This document shows, in pieces, positions 12,001 to 20,868 of a stretch of DNA of 46,386 nt (positions are counted from its first letter, which is position 1; every line of letters starts with the position of its first letter). This DNA is from Helochares maculicollis. Lineage: Eukaryota; Arthropoda; Insecta; Coleoptera; Hydrophilidae. Where the stretch lies: positions 1-46,386 of the forward strand of contig JAWQRO010000252.1 in assembly GCA_033557835.1 (NCBI GenBank), written 5' to 3'. The translations under genes and the position numbers were made by a program. The notes under the pieces are model-generated. The model was not told the DNA's origin, made no database searches, and saw nothing but the letters and a program-made list of their open reading frames with translations.

Positions 12001-15000
12001 TGGCTGAGCAACACTTTCGAGGATGTACAACAATGGCTCAATGAATGGATATCAATGAAAGTTGAAGGTTTCTTTTGGAATGGTATACAAAAATTGGCCG
12101 AGAGATGGATAAAATGAGTAAAAAGTGAGCGACAATGCTTTGAATAAAAAAAATTGTTTACCGTTGCTCTTAAATTATTTCATATTTTTCATGAAAAAAC
12201 AACATTTTAAACTTGCGCACCTGGTACACCGCGACACAGCAGAATAAATATTTGCCGAGATATAGAGCTACAAAACATATATTAAAACGTGCAAAACTTT
12301 TGAAATAACCTAATAATAACATTTCTAAATGATAAGATAGACCAGACAACATTTCTAGATTTAAATCTATGGGCTACAAAATTTAGTATCTGCACAATTC
12401 AGATTCAAATGTTGGAATTTCAGGATCAACAAATCTAGAATTTAGTCATGTAACATACAAACTCCTTAAAATTAATTTGAACCTTCGTTTTAATTGAAAA
12501 TTCATACTGAAAATTAATATCAATAATTTTTGTACGACACATATAACATTGCAAACGACATTTTTTTAAGCAACCTGGTTGTTAATGTTAAACATTTTAG
12601 GATCCATTAAATACCACCTTCGATTTTCTGTAGTTAGATAGAAATTACAGAAAAGTAATTCATTTGCTGCAATGCTTGATTTTACTGATTAGGTTAAACT
12701 AAAATCAAGAAACACTATTTATACTCCATAGTTAATTAAAATTATTCATCGTATTTACAATTTACGCTTTACTTTTTTTTATTCTATATAAAAGATATGA
12801 TAGATACCCATCTTTTTTTATTTTTTAATTTTCCAAATTCAACAGTAATTGTAAAAATATATTTAGCTCTTAAAAAAATGTAATAATATGCAAAGAGTAA
12901 ATATTGGACTACTCTCTGAAAATGTCCTGAAAGATCTTGTAAAGATCCTATAATAAATCTAACCTTTCAAGTGTTAAATAGGAGTAAAAATATATAACTG
13001 TTAATATTAAAATTGGAAGAAAATCCAGAGACAACTTGTTAAAATTCTGAGGGTTTCTAATAAATAAAAATTCTAAAATGGTGAATAAATATAAAAGAAT
13101 CCTAGAAATAAATAATAAAAAATTTACACTTTTAAAACTTTCTGAAAATACACAAAACCAAATTATGGAGTAACTAGCTTCTGAAAAACTCCTACAAATC
13201 TTGAGTACTAAACATGATAGTCATAAGAACTAATGCTGAAGTGCCTTCAAAGAGATTTATGGTACTAAATGAACTGTAAACCACCTGAAGAACATTCTTA
13301 GCAAATGGAAAATAGAAAACTTTAAAAAGTGCTCTCTAAAACACTCTTCAGTCAATCATAAAAGTCACCATTTCGCCTTCTTCTTTTTCTTGGTCACATT
13401 TGCTTCTGCAAATATTCAGCCAACAAAAGTCGTCGACGTTGATAATCTTTCTAGAATATTTTAAGTAGGAAACTGCAGTCAAATGTTGAATAATTCTTAA
13501 AATTGTCCATAAAAATTTAAAAAATATACCTGGCTAGATCTTCAGACAATAAAACTCATAATTTCTTTAAATGTGAAGTAACAATATCCTGCTAAGATTT
13601 TGTAAATTTATAATATTAGGTCTACCGGAATGTTCTATCCATTTTTAAAATAAAACTAAAATATAAAAGTTTTATATTTTCAATTATTACTGGCGTACAA
13701 TATAATTTCCATTATTATTAATGACCTCTTGCTAGTGTGGTGGTAACTTAAACTGCTTCTTTTTTAATTTTTTCCTGGTACAAAATTTTGTAAACTTAAA
13801 AATAAATGAAAATCGGTGGGTGCTAGGTCAGAGTAGTATGGCGGGTGTGGGAGAATTTCCCAACCTAGCTCTGCTATTTTCTGGCGAGTCCCCAAAGCAG
13901 CATGTGGCTTGGCATTATCATGATGAAGTATGATTTTCTTCCTGTTGAACAACGCCGGTCTCTTTTTTTTAAGGGCATTGCTCAAATCATCTAATTGTTA
14001 ACAACACTTCTCCGAATTGAGTATCCAACCAAATACACAAGCATCTCTTATTCAGGCTTAAGCTCGGTTTATAGAGGTGGAAGAGGCAGGTTGTCCAGGT
14101 TCACAGTATGCTCTTTTTCTTACGATATTTTCGTAGGTAATCCACTTTGCATCCCCAGTAATCATCCGGACCAAGAAGGGTTCAATATTGTTCCAAGCAA
14201 GAAGAGATATGCATATGATGACTCGACCATTCAAATTTGTCTCACTTAGCTCATCTCAAATATTTCCATACTAATCCAATTCTTCGTATGTGGTTCGAAA
14301 TTGTTTGCTGAGTTGAATTAAGCTTTTCCGCAATCTCCGATGCCAAAACAGGATCTTGCTCTAACGTGATCTTGATAATGTCTTCATCGATTGAAGATGG
14401 CCACCCAGAGCTTGGCTAATCAGTAAAGCCGAAATCACCTTTTTTAAATTTTTCGAACTATCTCCTGCATGTTCTATCAGAAACTGTACCTTCACCAAAC
14501 ACTTTTATTAAATTTCTACACGCTTCTGTAACATTTCTCCCTTGTTGGAACTCATATAATCAGTACCTATGTTTATGCAATGGAATCACAATTAATACTG
14601 ACTCAGATCATCTTTATTTCGGTTAATAAACCTAGTCACATATGTTTATATGTGGGAATTGATAGAGAGACAGTCGTATATGTCTCAAATAAGCATAGGC
14701 AAGCTTGATATTCCATTATCGGGCAGAACATTCCGGTAGATCTAATCCATCGAAATATTTTCCAAATATAAATATTAGGTGGACAACTAAGTTCTCGCTG
14801 TTTTTTTTTTAATGAAAATGCAACTTTATTGTAAAAAAATGGTTACAAAAGAAACATTTAAAGTATTGCCCAACGCTAGCTACAACTTTTTCCCATCTTT
14901 CTGGCAGATCAACAATACCGTTACGGTAAAAGTGTTCATCTTTTGAGGCTATACACAAATCAAGCCATTTTTTGATGTCTTATGAGCGGAACTGCTGATC

Positions 15001-16472
15001 AGCCAGACCATGTGCCATCGAACGTCGATACCGTTCCCCTGTGATAGTTTCTTTCGGTTTCAACAGTTCATAATAAATAATACCGACCTGGTCCCACCAA
15101 ATACACGGCATAACCTTCGCAGCGTGAATATTTGGCCGAGCCAACGGCGTAGAAGCATGACTGGGCAGTCCCCATGACTTTCGTTTCTTTGGGTTGCTGT
15201 AATGAATCCATTTTTCATCACCCGTCACGATGCGATGAAGAAAACCCTTCCTCTTTTGCCGCTGGAGCAGTTGTTCACAGGCAAAAAAACGACGTTCAAC
15301 ATCCCTTGACTTCAAATCATAAGGAACCCAAATTCCTTGCTTTTGAATCATTCCCAACGCATGCAATCACTTGGAAATGGCTTGGCGGGTAACTCCTAAT
15401 ACTGAAGCAAGTTCTTCTTGCGTTTGGCACAGATCCTCATCCAGCAATGTCTCCAATTCAGCGTCTTCAAAGGTTTTTGGCTTTCCTTTACGGGGACAGT
15501 CGTCAACATCGAAATCACCATGAAGCGACGGAACCAATCACGGCATGTTGTTTCACTTAGAGCAGCATAATCGTAAAATTTTTGGAGTTCTCGATGCACT
15601 TCAGCCGCCGTTTTCTTTGAATGAAAGAAGAAAATCAACACTTCTCGTAAATTACGATTATTTGGCATAAAATCAGACATTTTCACGCAACCAAAAATAT
15701 ATGATGCCAAAACATATTCACTAATGTGTCAAAACGATTTGTTTACCATATGTCTAAGCTTGGATTATGACATTTTGGATATGTCAAAGCCGACCAGCAT
15801 TTGCTGCTGGAGTCATCTATTGATAAACAGCGAGAACTTAGTTGCGCACCTAATAATGGAAGTGCAAAAATCTATTTGTATTAATTCGAGAGCTGCGTTG
15901 AAGATAAAGCGAAATAATTGATTCTGAGAATACTCATGAATTATTTATAGCATATCTGAGGCAAAACCGTTTACTCCTACAATTTATCATAACAGTCCGA
16001 TATCAAGTACCAAGTTTTTTAAATGTGTAGGAAAATGTGTACTTCATATAGTAATAAGAAATTTAAAAAGCTGTTCCAAAAGCTATGTGCAGCCCAAACT
16101 AGCAAAATATTTCAAAGCATTTCTTTTTAGTTGATTAATGGGTGCTTTACTTACAAATTATGTAAAATGTTGTGGTGTAAATATAAGTAAGGATTACATA
16201 CATTTGTTATGGATATTTCAAATTGATTCCTTTGTATTCTTGTCAATGTTGGTCGTTGCAGGGTGGAATACCTGGAAAAATCAAAGCACCTCCAAAATCA
16301 ACTCCGAGAGCTACGGTCAGAAATTGCCGTCCTAAAAGTGAGCGAAAAGCAATCAGATTTGGACCAACTGCACGACGAGCAAGTAAAACTTGGTGAAAAC
16401 AAATACTCCACGCTACGGAAGAGCAAATCCGGCTCCACCAAATCACGAGTGGCCTTCTTCGAAGAATTATAG
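3090..16472 (+). CDS. Mer: Merlin (NF2 homologue), FERM-domain tumour suppressor
   Basis: Membrane-cytoskeleton linker and upstream activator of Hippo signalling at the cell cortex. Exons: 3090-3176, 3267-3396, 7664-7875, 8024-8251, 8330-8539, 8598-9188, 9246-9415, 16262-16472. All have GT/AG borders and sum to 1839 nt, 612 residues plus stop, close to known Merlins (about 600-635). The FERM domain covers residues 1 to about 300 (FDLVCRTIGLRETWYFGLQY, FFLQVKQAILSMDIYCPPEA, GNHDLFMRRRKPDSM). A charged coiled coil follows to about 470, then a linker and the C-terminal domain ending KSRVAFFEEL, the hallmark Merlin end. An in-frame ATG at 3078 could add four residues. The blue-box segment reads YQMTLQM rather than YQMTPEM. 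Intron 2 (4.3 kb) and intron 7 (6.8 kb) are packed with mariners. Confidence 0.96.
4351..5587 (-). mobile_element. mariner A (Mos1/mauritiana-like), dead copy
   Basis: A 1237-bp element in Merlin intron 2 with terminal inverted repeats (CTAGGTGCGC at the left, CCAGGTGCGC read inward from the right, both followed by AAGTTTAAAATG) and flanking TA target duplications (4349-4350, 5588-5589). The minus strand codes for a mariner transposase in pieces: helix-turn-helix part with QQMMAEQLNVTRQAISDRL, then FFHRVVTGDEK. The C-terminal D34D region survives in another frame (equivalent of SPDLAPSDYHLF and MGHALAEQHF). Terminal repeats and the MGHALAEQ motif resemble Mos1. Frameshifts make it inactive. 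It lies antisense to Merlin. Confidence 0.88.
5815..6745 (-). mobile_element. mariner F remnant
   Basis: Minus-strand reading reveals scattered mariner transposase pieces in the correct order: SKKGLSGQQIHADMVKTLG, then SGRPKTAST-like, VNENPSVITRDLSDTIG, then, after a gap, HVHTSVVTTTKFNEL and GKRSPDEEVKAVIDQYL. Stops and frameshifts are frequent. No clear terminal repeats were found, so the ends are approximate. It belongs to a different type from mariner A and resembles the copies at 31590 and 40980. Confidence 0.7.
6790..7660. other. Merlin intron 2, 3' part, nothing recognised
   Basis: AT-rich intron sequence up to the exon 3 acceptor at 7662-7663. Short open stretches occur on both strands but have no recognisable domain, and no terminal repeats were seen. 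Confidence 0.4.
9568..9628 (+). CDS. Mer: candidate alternative last exon of Merlin
   Basis: 152 bases after the exon 7 donor an acceptor (GTGGTTTAG) is followed by an open stretch that fits exon 7 in phase: the split codon AG|A still gives Arg, followed by IVGDDEFDLPVRDGSAQSF and a TAA stop. This would replace the FEEL-ending C-terminal domain by a 19-residue acidic tail. Vertebrate NF2 makes an isoform with a different, short last exon, so the design has a parallel, but the peptide itself matches nothing I recognise. The upstream tract is only weakly pyrimidine-rich and no AATAAA was found soon after the stop, so chance is a real alternative. Confidence 0.35.
9629..10160. other. Merlin intron 7, 5' part
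   Basis: Non-coding, AT-rich. It contains an acceptor-like TTTTTCAG near 9706 followed by a short stop-containing stretch; no exon is supported. Confidence 0.3.
10165..10900 (-). mobile_element. mariner G remnant (Hsmar1/cecropia-like)
   Basis: On the minus strand two frames give RNQNDPFLDRICMCDEQWIF, DNRRRSGHWLNTDEPTRHFP and KAKTDQKKAMVAMWW, then HPPYSPDLSLTDYYFFMHFD. These match the order and wording of cecropia-group mariner transposase such as the one captured in primate SETMAR. An upstream piece (LKTLVETDPSQIVRGVAGKL) covers the second helix-turn-helix. The segment between WW and HPPYSPDL, with the second catalytic Asp context, is missing. Terminal repeats were not found. Confidence 0.78.
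11038..12224 (+). mobile_element. mariner B (Mos1/mauritiana-like), dead copy
   Basis: A 1187-bp element in Merlin intron 7, in sense orientation, flanked by TA (11036-11037, 12225-12226). Its right end is CCAGGTGCGCAAGTTTAAAA read inward; the left end is a mutated version (TCAGATGTGCAAG). It has the same transposase as mariners A and C in broken frames: QLNVTRQAIS-like, LRHKRNSFLRQVVTGNEKW, then PPYSPEF and MGHALAEQ-type sequence. In-frame stops occur repeatedly. Confidence 0.86.
12227..13612. other. Merlin intron 7, transposon-free stretch
   Basis: About 1.4 kb of very AT-rich intron with no coding stretch, terminal repeats or known motif that I can support. It is the longest stretch of intron 7 without a recognisable insertion. 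Confidence 0.4.
13616..14745 (-). mobile_element. mariner D, degenerate
   Basis: About 1.13 kb bounded by inverted repeats: TTAGGTCTACCGGAATGTTC at the left and TTAGATCTACCGGAATGTTC read inward from the right. A TA precedes the left end; the right TA is mutated. The minus strand encodes a transposase C-terminus with LHHDNAKPHAALGTRQKIAE and PHPPYYSDLAPTDFHLFLSL, giving the D34D region nearly intact, while the 5' half is frame-shifted. Terminal repeats differ from all other copies in the window, so it is a separate lineage. Only 29 bases separate it from mariner E. Confidence 0.84.
14775..15853 (-). mobile_element. mariner E with deleted catalytic region
   Basis: A 1079-bp element with TA duplications (14773-14774, 15854-15855) and clean inverted repeats (TTAGGTGSRCAACTAAGTTC). 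The minus strand holds an N-terminal helix-turn-helix part (ETTCRDWFRRF) and a 128-residue stretch with FLHRIVTGDEKWIHYSNPKK and IYYELLKPKETITGERYRR. It then jumps directly to SMAHGLADQQFRS, normally about 80 residues further on. The lost piece contains the HDNARPH and SPD catalytic motifs, so this is an internally deleted, non-autonomous copy, possibly still mobilisable in trans. Confidence 0.88.
15857..16258. other. Merlin intron 7, 3' end
   Basis: AT-rich sequence ending in the acceptor TCGTTGCAG of the last Merlin exon (AG at 16260-16261). No other feature was recognised. Confidence 0.4.
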
Positions 16473-18320
16473 TGGTAATTACAATAAGTAAATAAGCTTT
16501 ACATATATATATATACAAAAAATTACATATATTTTATTTTATTTGTATCATAATATTAGAGAAGAACAATTGTTTACTGTATTTTTTCATATTGCTTATT
16601 AATGCGTTTTCTCAACAGATGAATATATTTTACATATTTTTTTTTAATGTTTATTCCCGACTTATCAACTCAAGGGAACCCAACTTCCTATTCAGAAAAA
16701 TCCTGTCGCCTGTCTTGAAGTGTTTTATCGCAACCTTAACTCCCATGATCAATAAGAGTCCGTATTCCCTGGTCACAAGGGCTCCTGGTGAAATCAGTGC
16801 ACCTAGTTCCGTGACGATCCCTGCGAGCATCGGAAAGTAGGGCCACCATCCGATGTTGGTACAGCGCGTTACCAGAATGTCCCCAGATTGCAAATCACTG
16901 ATTTCGGCAAAAGTAGGAGCTACACAACACCTCCCTACAACTGTCCCGCTAAAAAGGGGCTTTCCGCTCATCGTGAAAGCCTCTTCGCATTGTTCAACAA
17001 GCAACTCATCGGCTTCTTCTGGCTTCGGATGGCCATTGCCAGATACTTCAGGGCATCCCAGTCAGGAAACAAGTGTTGCCTTCGGATGACTTTTTGTAGT
17101 AAAACGAGATTTAGTTTTGTCAACAGCTCACCAAGCTCTGAATGTGTGAAGTGGTAAATCAGTTCCGAGTCGGAAATGTAACCTTCGGCAGCCATTTTGT
17201 CCGCTAGGGCTCGATATGCGACTCGCAACTTCCCGATTGCTCTGATCACCTCAGATTTGGTGTCTTCACGATGCTCAACTCTCTTCCTGTACTTTTTTTA
17301 TAAGGAACTTTAACACCATCTTAATCCCCTTGTCCTTATGCAAGACCATTTGCGAAATGGTCTCTTCGTAGGACAAGGTCTTTGACTTTTTGGTGCAAGT
17401 TGCTGTCTTGGCATTCGCTTGGAGCATCGGCGTGATCCGCTTTTGGTCCATGTCCCACGTCAGCCCCTTGAGATCAAATTCCTGCAAAGAGCGATGTCCA
17501 TGTTTCTCCAAGAAAATCTTCATCTCTTTGTAGCCTTCTTGTGTGTTCTCTCGAAGCCAATCCATGCACTCCTCAAGTGCCAACATAGTAAATTCCTCTG
17601 ATTTACGTTCGTTGTAGATGATCTGTGCTACTTTAGCCAGCATTTCAGGGACCTCTGCTGACAACTCCGCCACGCGATGAAAGTAAGTATGGAATATCGT
17701 GAAAGTGGTCCGGGTTCAGATTGGATGAGCGTCCTGTCAAAGTGTTCATGGCAACGAATTAAAAAAACGCTAGTTCTTGTGGTTTGGCAGTGCAGACGGG
17801 TGACATATCTTAGGATCGGTAGGAAGTCGTTGATTTCATTGAAAAAATCCAAGGCAGAGTCACCGCTTGAAAATGTTATGTCATGTCGGTCATTTAGCCG
17901 AACGGCTCTTTTAACAACTTTGTTGTTGCTGAAGGATTTTAATGACTACTCTACGATTTCGTACGATTTTTTTTTCTAGGCAGTCAGTATTTTGTTCTTC
18001 TTTGCCGGGATTTCTGGGTACTCATGCTGCAGAAAACAAATCTTTATAGCTTACTAATTAAAATTATGGGTGATTATAACGTAAATGAAGTGGTTTTATG
18101 TAATTTTTCCGATACGTATTATTTGGAAATTCGGCGAAATAGCAGAAGTATCAGATATATAGCAACTGCTACTGAGCTACATATACTTATCAGTAGACAT
18201 ATCCCCAAGGCGATAACTGCCCACATCCTTACAATTTTTTGACAACGACTATCTGACATCGCACTGGGAGTGTTCTGTGCTCAACTAACTCAAAAATGAC
18301 AAGCATCACATACTAGAAAA
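16355..18320. repeat. segmental duplication, copy 1
   Basis: This block aligns with 20610-22625 throughout: the end of the Merlin last exon, the 3' UTR stretch with 'ATAGTGGTAATTACAATAA', the minus-strand phosphotransferase last exon and about 300 bases of the intron beyond its acceptor. The stop codons of Merlin lie 4221 bases apart (16470 and 20691) and those of the phosphotransferase exon 4218 bases apart (16651 and 20869), so order and spacing are conserved. Copy 1 keeps the working Merlin exon. Confidence 0.92.
16651..18026 (-). pseudogene. broken copy of phosphotransferase-like last exon
   Basis: Minus-strand pieces of the C-terminal 490 residues of the gene at 20869-35156, in four or more frames: LPILRYVTRLHCQTTRTSVF, then the part with YKEMKIFLEKHGHRSLQEFD, then KLRVAYRALADKMAAEGYIS, then the phosphohistidine domain. 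The first 60 or so residues after the acceptor (18026) are deleted. The catalytic His is lost: GGLISHGAVV of the intact copy reads GALISPGALV here. It lies just past the Merlin stop, so Merlin 3' UTR may run antisense through it. No matching upstream exons precede it; only the last exon and adjoining intron were copied. Confidence 0.9.
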
Positions 18321-19585
18321 TTTAAAGTGTTGCTATTCTATGTTATAAAAATTTATGGCACAAGTATACTTAATTTGATATAAGTAAAAAATACAGAATA
18401 GAAGAATGCAGGGTTTTGAAATTAATAAAAATTCTTTCAAATGTTGACTTTTATTCAGGGATTCAGATTGAAATGATCAAGAATTTAAGAATTATTTGGG
18501 CATGTTTATTGCAAAAATTGGTACATGCTATGTACAACTGACGATTTTAAAACCAATAGTTAAGATTTATGAGAATTGAAGAGGAGGATAAAAGAGCCAA
18601 GAATTAAAAGCTCAAACAAGAGCAAAAGTTAAAAATTCCAGTTGAAATGTCAACTTATCAAGTTTAATAACTTGTAACCATCACGAAATAGGTATGCACT
18701 ATAGACTCACTTAAATATTCCAAAACTTTTAGCTGCTATTGGTTTTGTATTTTTTCTGTTCTATTATAATATTATTCTTTAATATATGTCCGCATCACAA
18801 GGGATGAGTGAACAAAACAAGTGCATCTCAACTAGCTTCGTTTACTTGATCTTTGATATATTTTGACTGCTAAGGCTTGAACACTGGCAATTATCCCATT
18901 TCAAAACAATAATTAGTGATTGTATTAGACAGAAATATTAACTTCTAGCTCAAAACCCACCTAAATTTGCACTGCAACAATAGCTTAGATCAAATAATAC
19001 ATATGTATGACAATATGTGAGGTTTGATCTAATTTTCTACAGCGCGGATAATTTAACATGTTTGTTTTTTCTTGATCTGACTAGTCTGCTAAAAACACTA
19101 TGAAATCAAATGTTATTGGCTAGGAAATATTCTGTAAAATTACATTTTGAATAACTTGGAACCAACCAAATTTGCTATAAACTATAAATATTCTCGCATT
19201 GGCCCAAAGGGCAAGTTCAAAAAATCTTAGGCAACTTTTGTAACAATTACTATCATAAAGCATTTCATCATATTCCCCATCCTAAAGAGCAAACCATGCC
19301 AAATCAAGTGCTTCCACATACATTTTAAAAAATATTGTCGTTTTAAATTTTCGAAAGGCAAAATTATTGAGACAAATAAACTGACAGATGTGAAGCAAGG
19401 CCACCTTTATATTAAACCTAATAATTGTAAATTTAACACTTCACGTTAATCTTAAGATTTAAGAACTTTCTTGGGCCTTGAATTAATGAGGGACGGAGAG
19501 TTAATTACTTTTGTGATTCGTTACTTTTAGAGAAAAATCACAATCTTAATTTTGTCCCTTATAGCAGCAACATTTTGTAAAATAT
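18321..19585. other. spacer between the duplicated blocks, left part
   Basis: AT-rich, without a supported open reading frame or terminal repeats. Confidence 0.35.
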
Positions 19586-19589
19586 CGGT

Positions 19590-20420
19590 ATTCCTTTAAA
19601 TCTAAGATGGCTTCTTCTTCTTAGAATTTGTTCAGTGATGTTGCAGGGTCCGCTTTTCTCTTTAGTCTTCTTCATTTGATTCGATTTAGGGTGTTTTTTT
19701 AGAGTAAAATTAACGGTCTTCATATCTGCATTAATTCTTTCCAGCCAGCGCATCTTAGGTGATCCTTGTGATTGACTTCCTTCGAGATTTATCCGCAACG
19801 CTATTCTAGCTCGAAATTCCTGTCACTACATACCATATGCCCATACTCGAGCATCCTGCATCTTGTTGGTACAACTTCTACTTCCTTTCGGGATATCTTT
19901 ATTCGTAAAACAATCCAGATGGGAGTTACCTAGGATCCATCGCAGCATCTTCCTTGCTATAGCATGCACAACAGGTTCTTATTTTGTCATGACTGGTTGA
20001 CATTCTAATCTGCATAGGGCTACTAGACCAATCGCGGTTTTGTATATTTCGATGTTGTCAGTCGATCATTTGACGATCGCCTGATACGCCAATCACTTGA
20101 CACCACTTTAGAATGCTGCATAGCTATCAAATCTTTCCTTCCAATGTTGAATATGATGTTGTAATTCTAGCCTGGTTGTGCAAGTGAGGACGACATCATT
20201 GGTAAATAATAGAGATCATGCATGTGGCTTTTGGAAATCGTTCGTGGAGTATGTTCATGCAAAAAACAAAGAGGAGAGGAGAGGCCATATTTTTGGTGGA
20301 TGCCAACAGTGATAGGGAAAGGCGGTAATATTTCTAATGTGCAATGGATGGAGCTTGTGCAGTTGATGTAGAGAAACTTAATTCAAGTCACGTAGGCTTC
20401 AGGGACATTTTGTGATCTGA
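19590..20420 (-). mobile_element. LINE reverse transcriptase remnant, 3' half
   Basis: Minus-strand fragments in order, in shifting frames: LPPFPITVGIHQKYGLS (compare 'G-x-xQGS-x-LSP'), LLFTNDVVLTCTTRLELQHH (the FADD box, with Asn for the first Asp), DIRKEVEVVPTRCRMLEYGH, and GSPKMRWLERINADMKTVNF near the end. This is the layout of a non-LTR retrotransposon reverse transcriptase C-terminus. It is inactive and 5' truncated and lies between the two duplicated blocks. Confidence 0.75.
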
Positions 20421-20609
20421 GGGAGTGTAAGATAAGGTCGTCTAATAGCTCTATTTTAATGACAAATTAATTTATAAACGTTGATACCAATAACGATTTA
20501 AGGGTAATATCAGTGCTAAATAAAACAGTTGACTGATATGAGTAGTGCTTTATTTAAAAATTAGGTAGACTTATGTTGTGAAACTTTAGGTAAAGATTAC
20601 TTACTGTTG

Positions 20610-20693
20610 TTGCTATACCAAATTGAACGATGAGCAAATTAAACTTGGTGAAAACAAATATAAACATGACTGGCCATCTTTGAACAATTATAG
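20610..20693 (+). pseudogene. degenerate copy of Merlin last exon
   Basis: Plus-strand sequence GATGAGCAAATTAAACTTGG followed by TGAAAACAAATA gives DEQIKLGENKY, matching residues DEQVKLGENKY of Merlin. The next dozen or so codons (STLRKSKSGSTKS) are deleted, the frame is lost, and the end (AACAATTATAGTGG) matches the Merlin stop region GAATTATAGTGG. It has no upstream Merlin exons or acceptor. Confidence 0.85.
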
Positions 20694-20756
20694 TGGTAAT
20701 TACAATAAAAAACTAAATAAGCTTTACGTGTATATATACAAAAATACATATATTTG

Positions 20757-20762
20757 TTTATT
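20757..20762 (-). terminator. poly(A) signal of the phosphotransferase-like gene
   Basis: Minus-strand AATAAA (plus TTTATT) about 107 bases past the stop codon at 20869, within ACAAATAAACAAA. Position and sequence fit an insect poly(A) signal. Confidence 0.6.
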
Positions 20763-20868
20763 TGTATCATAATAATAGAGCACAACAATTGTTTACTGTA
20801 TTTTTTCATATTGCTGATTAATGCGTTTTCTCAACGGATGAATATATTTTACATATATTTTTTAATGT

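Noticed and set aside
16651..18026. A second working phosphotransferase gene or alternative last exon
   Set aside because: Several frameshifts, a 5' deletion after the acceptor and loss of the catalytic His; no other exons were duplicated.
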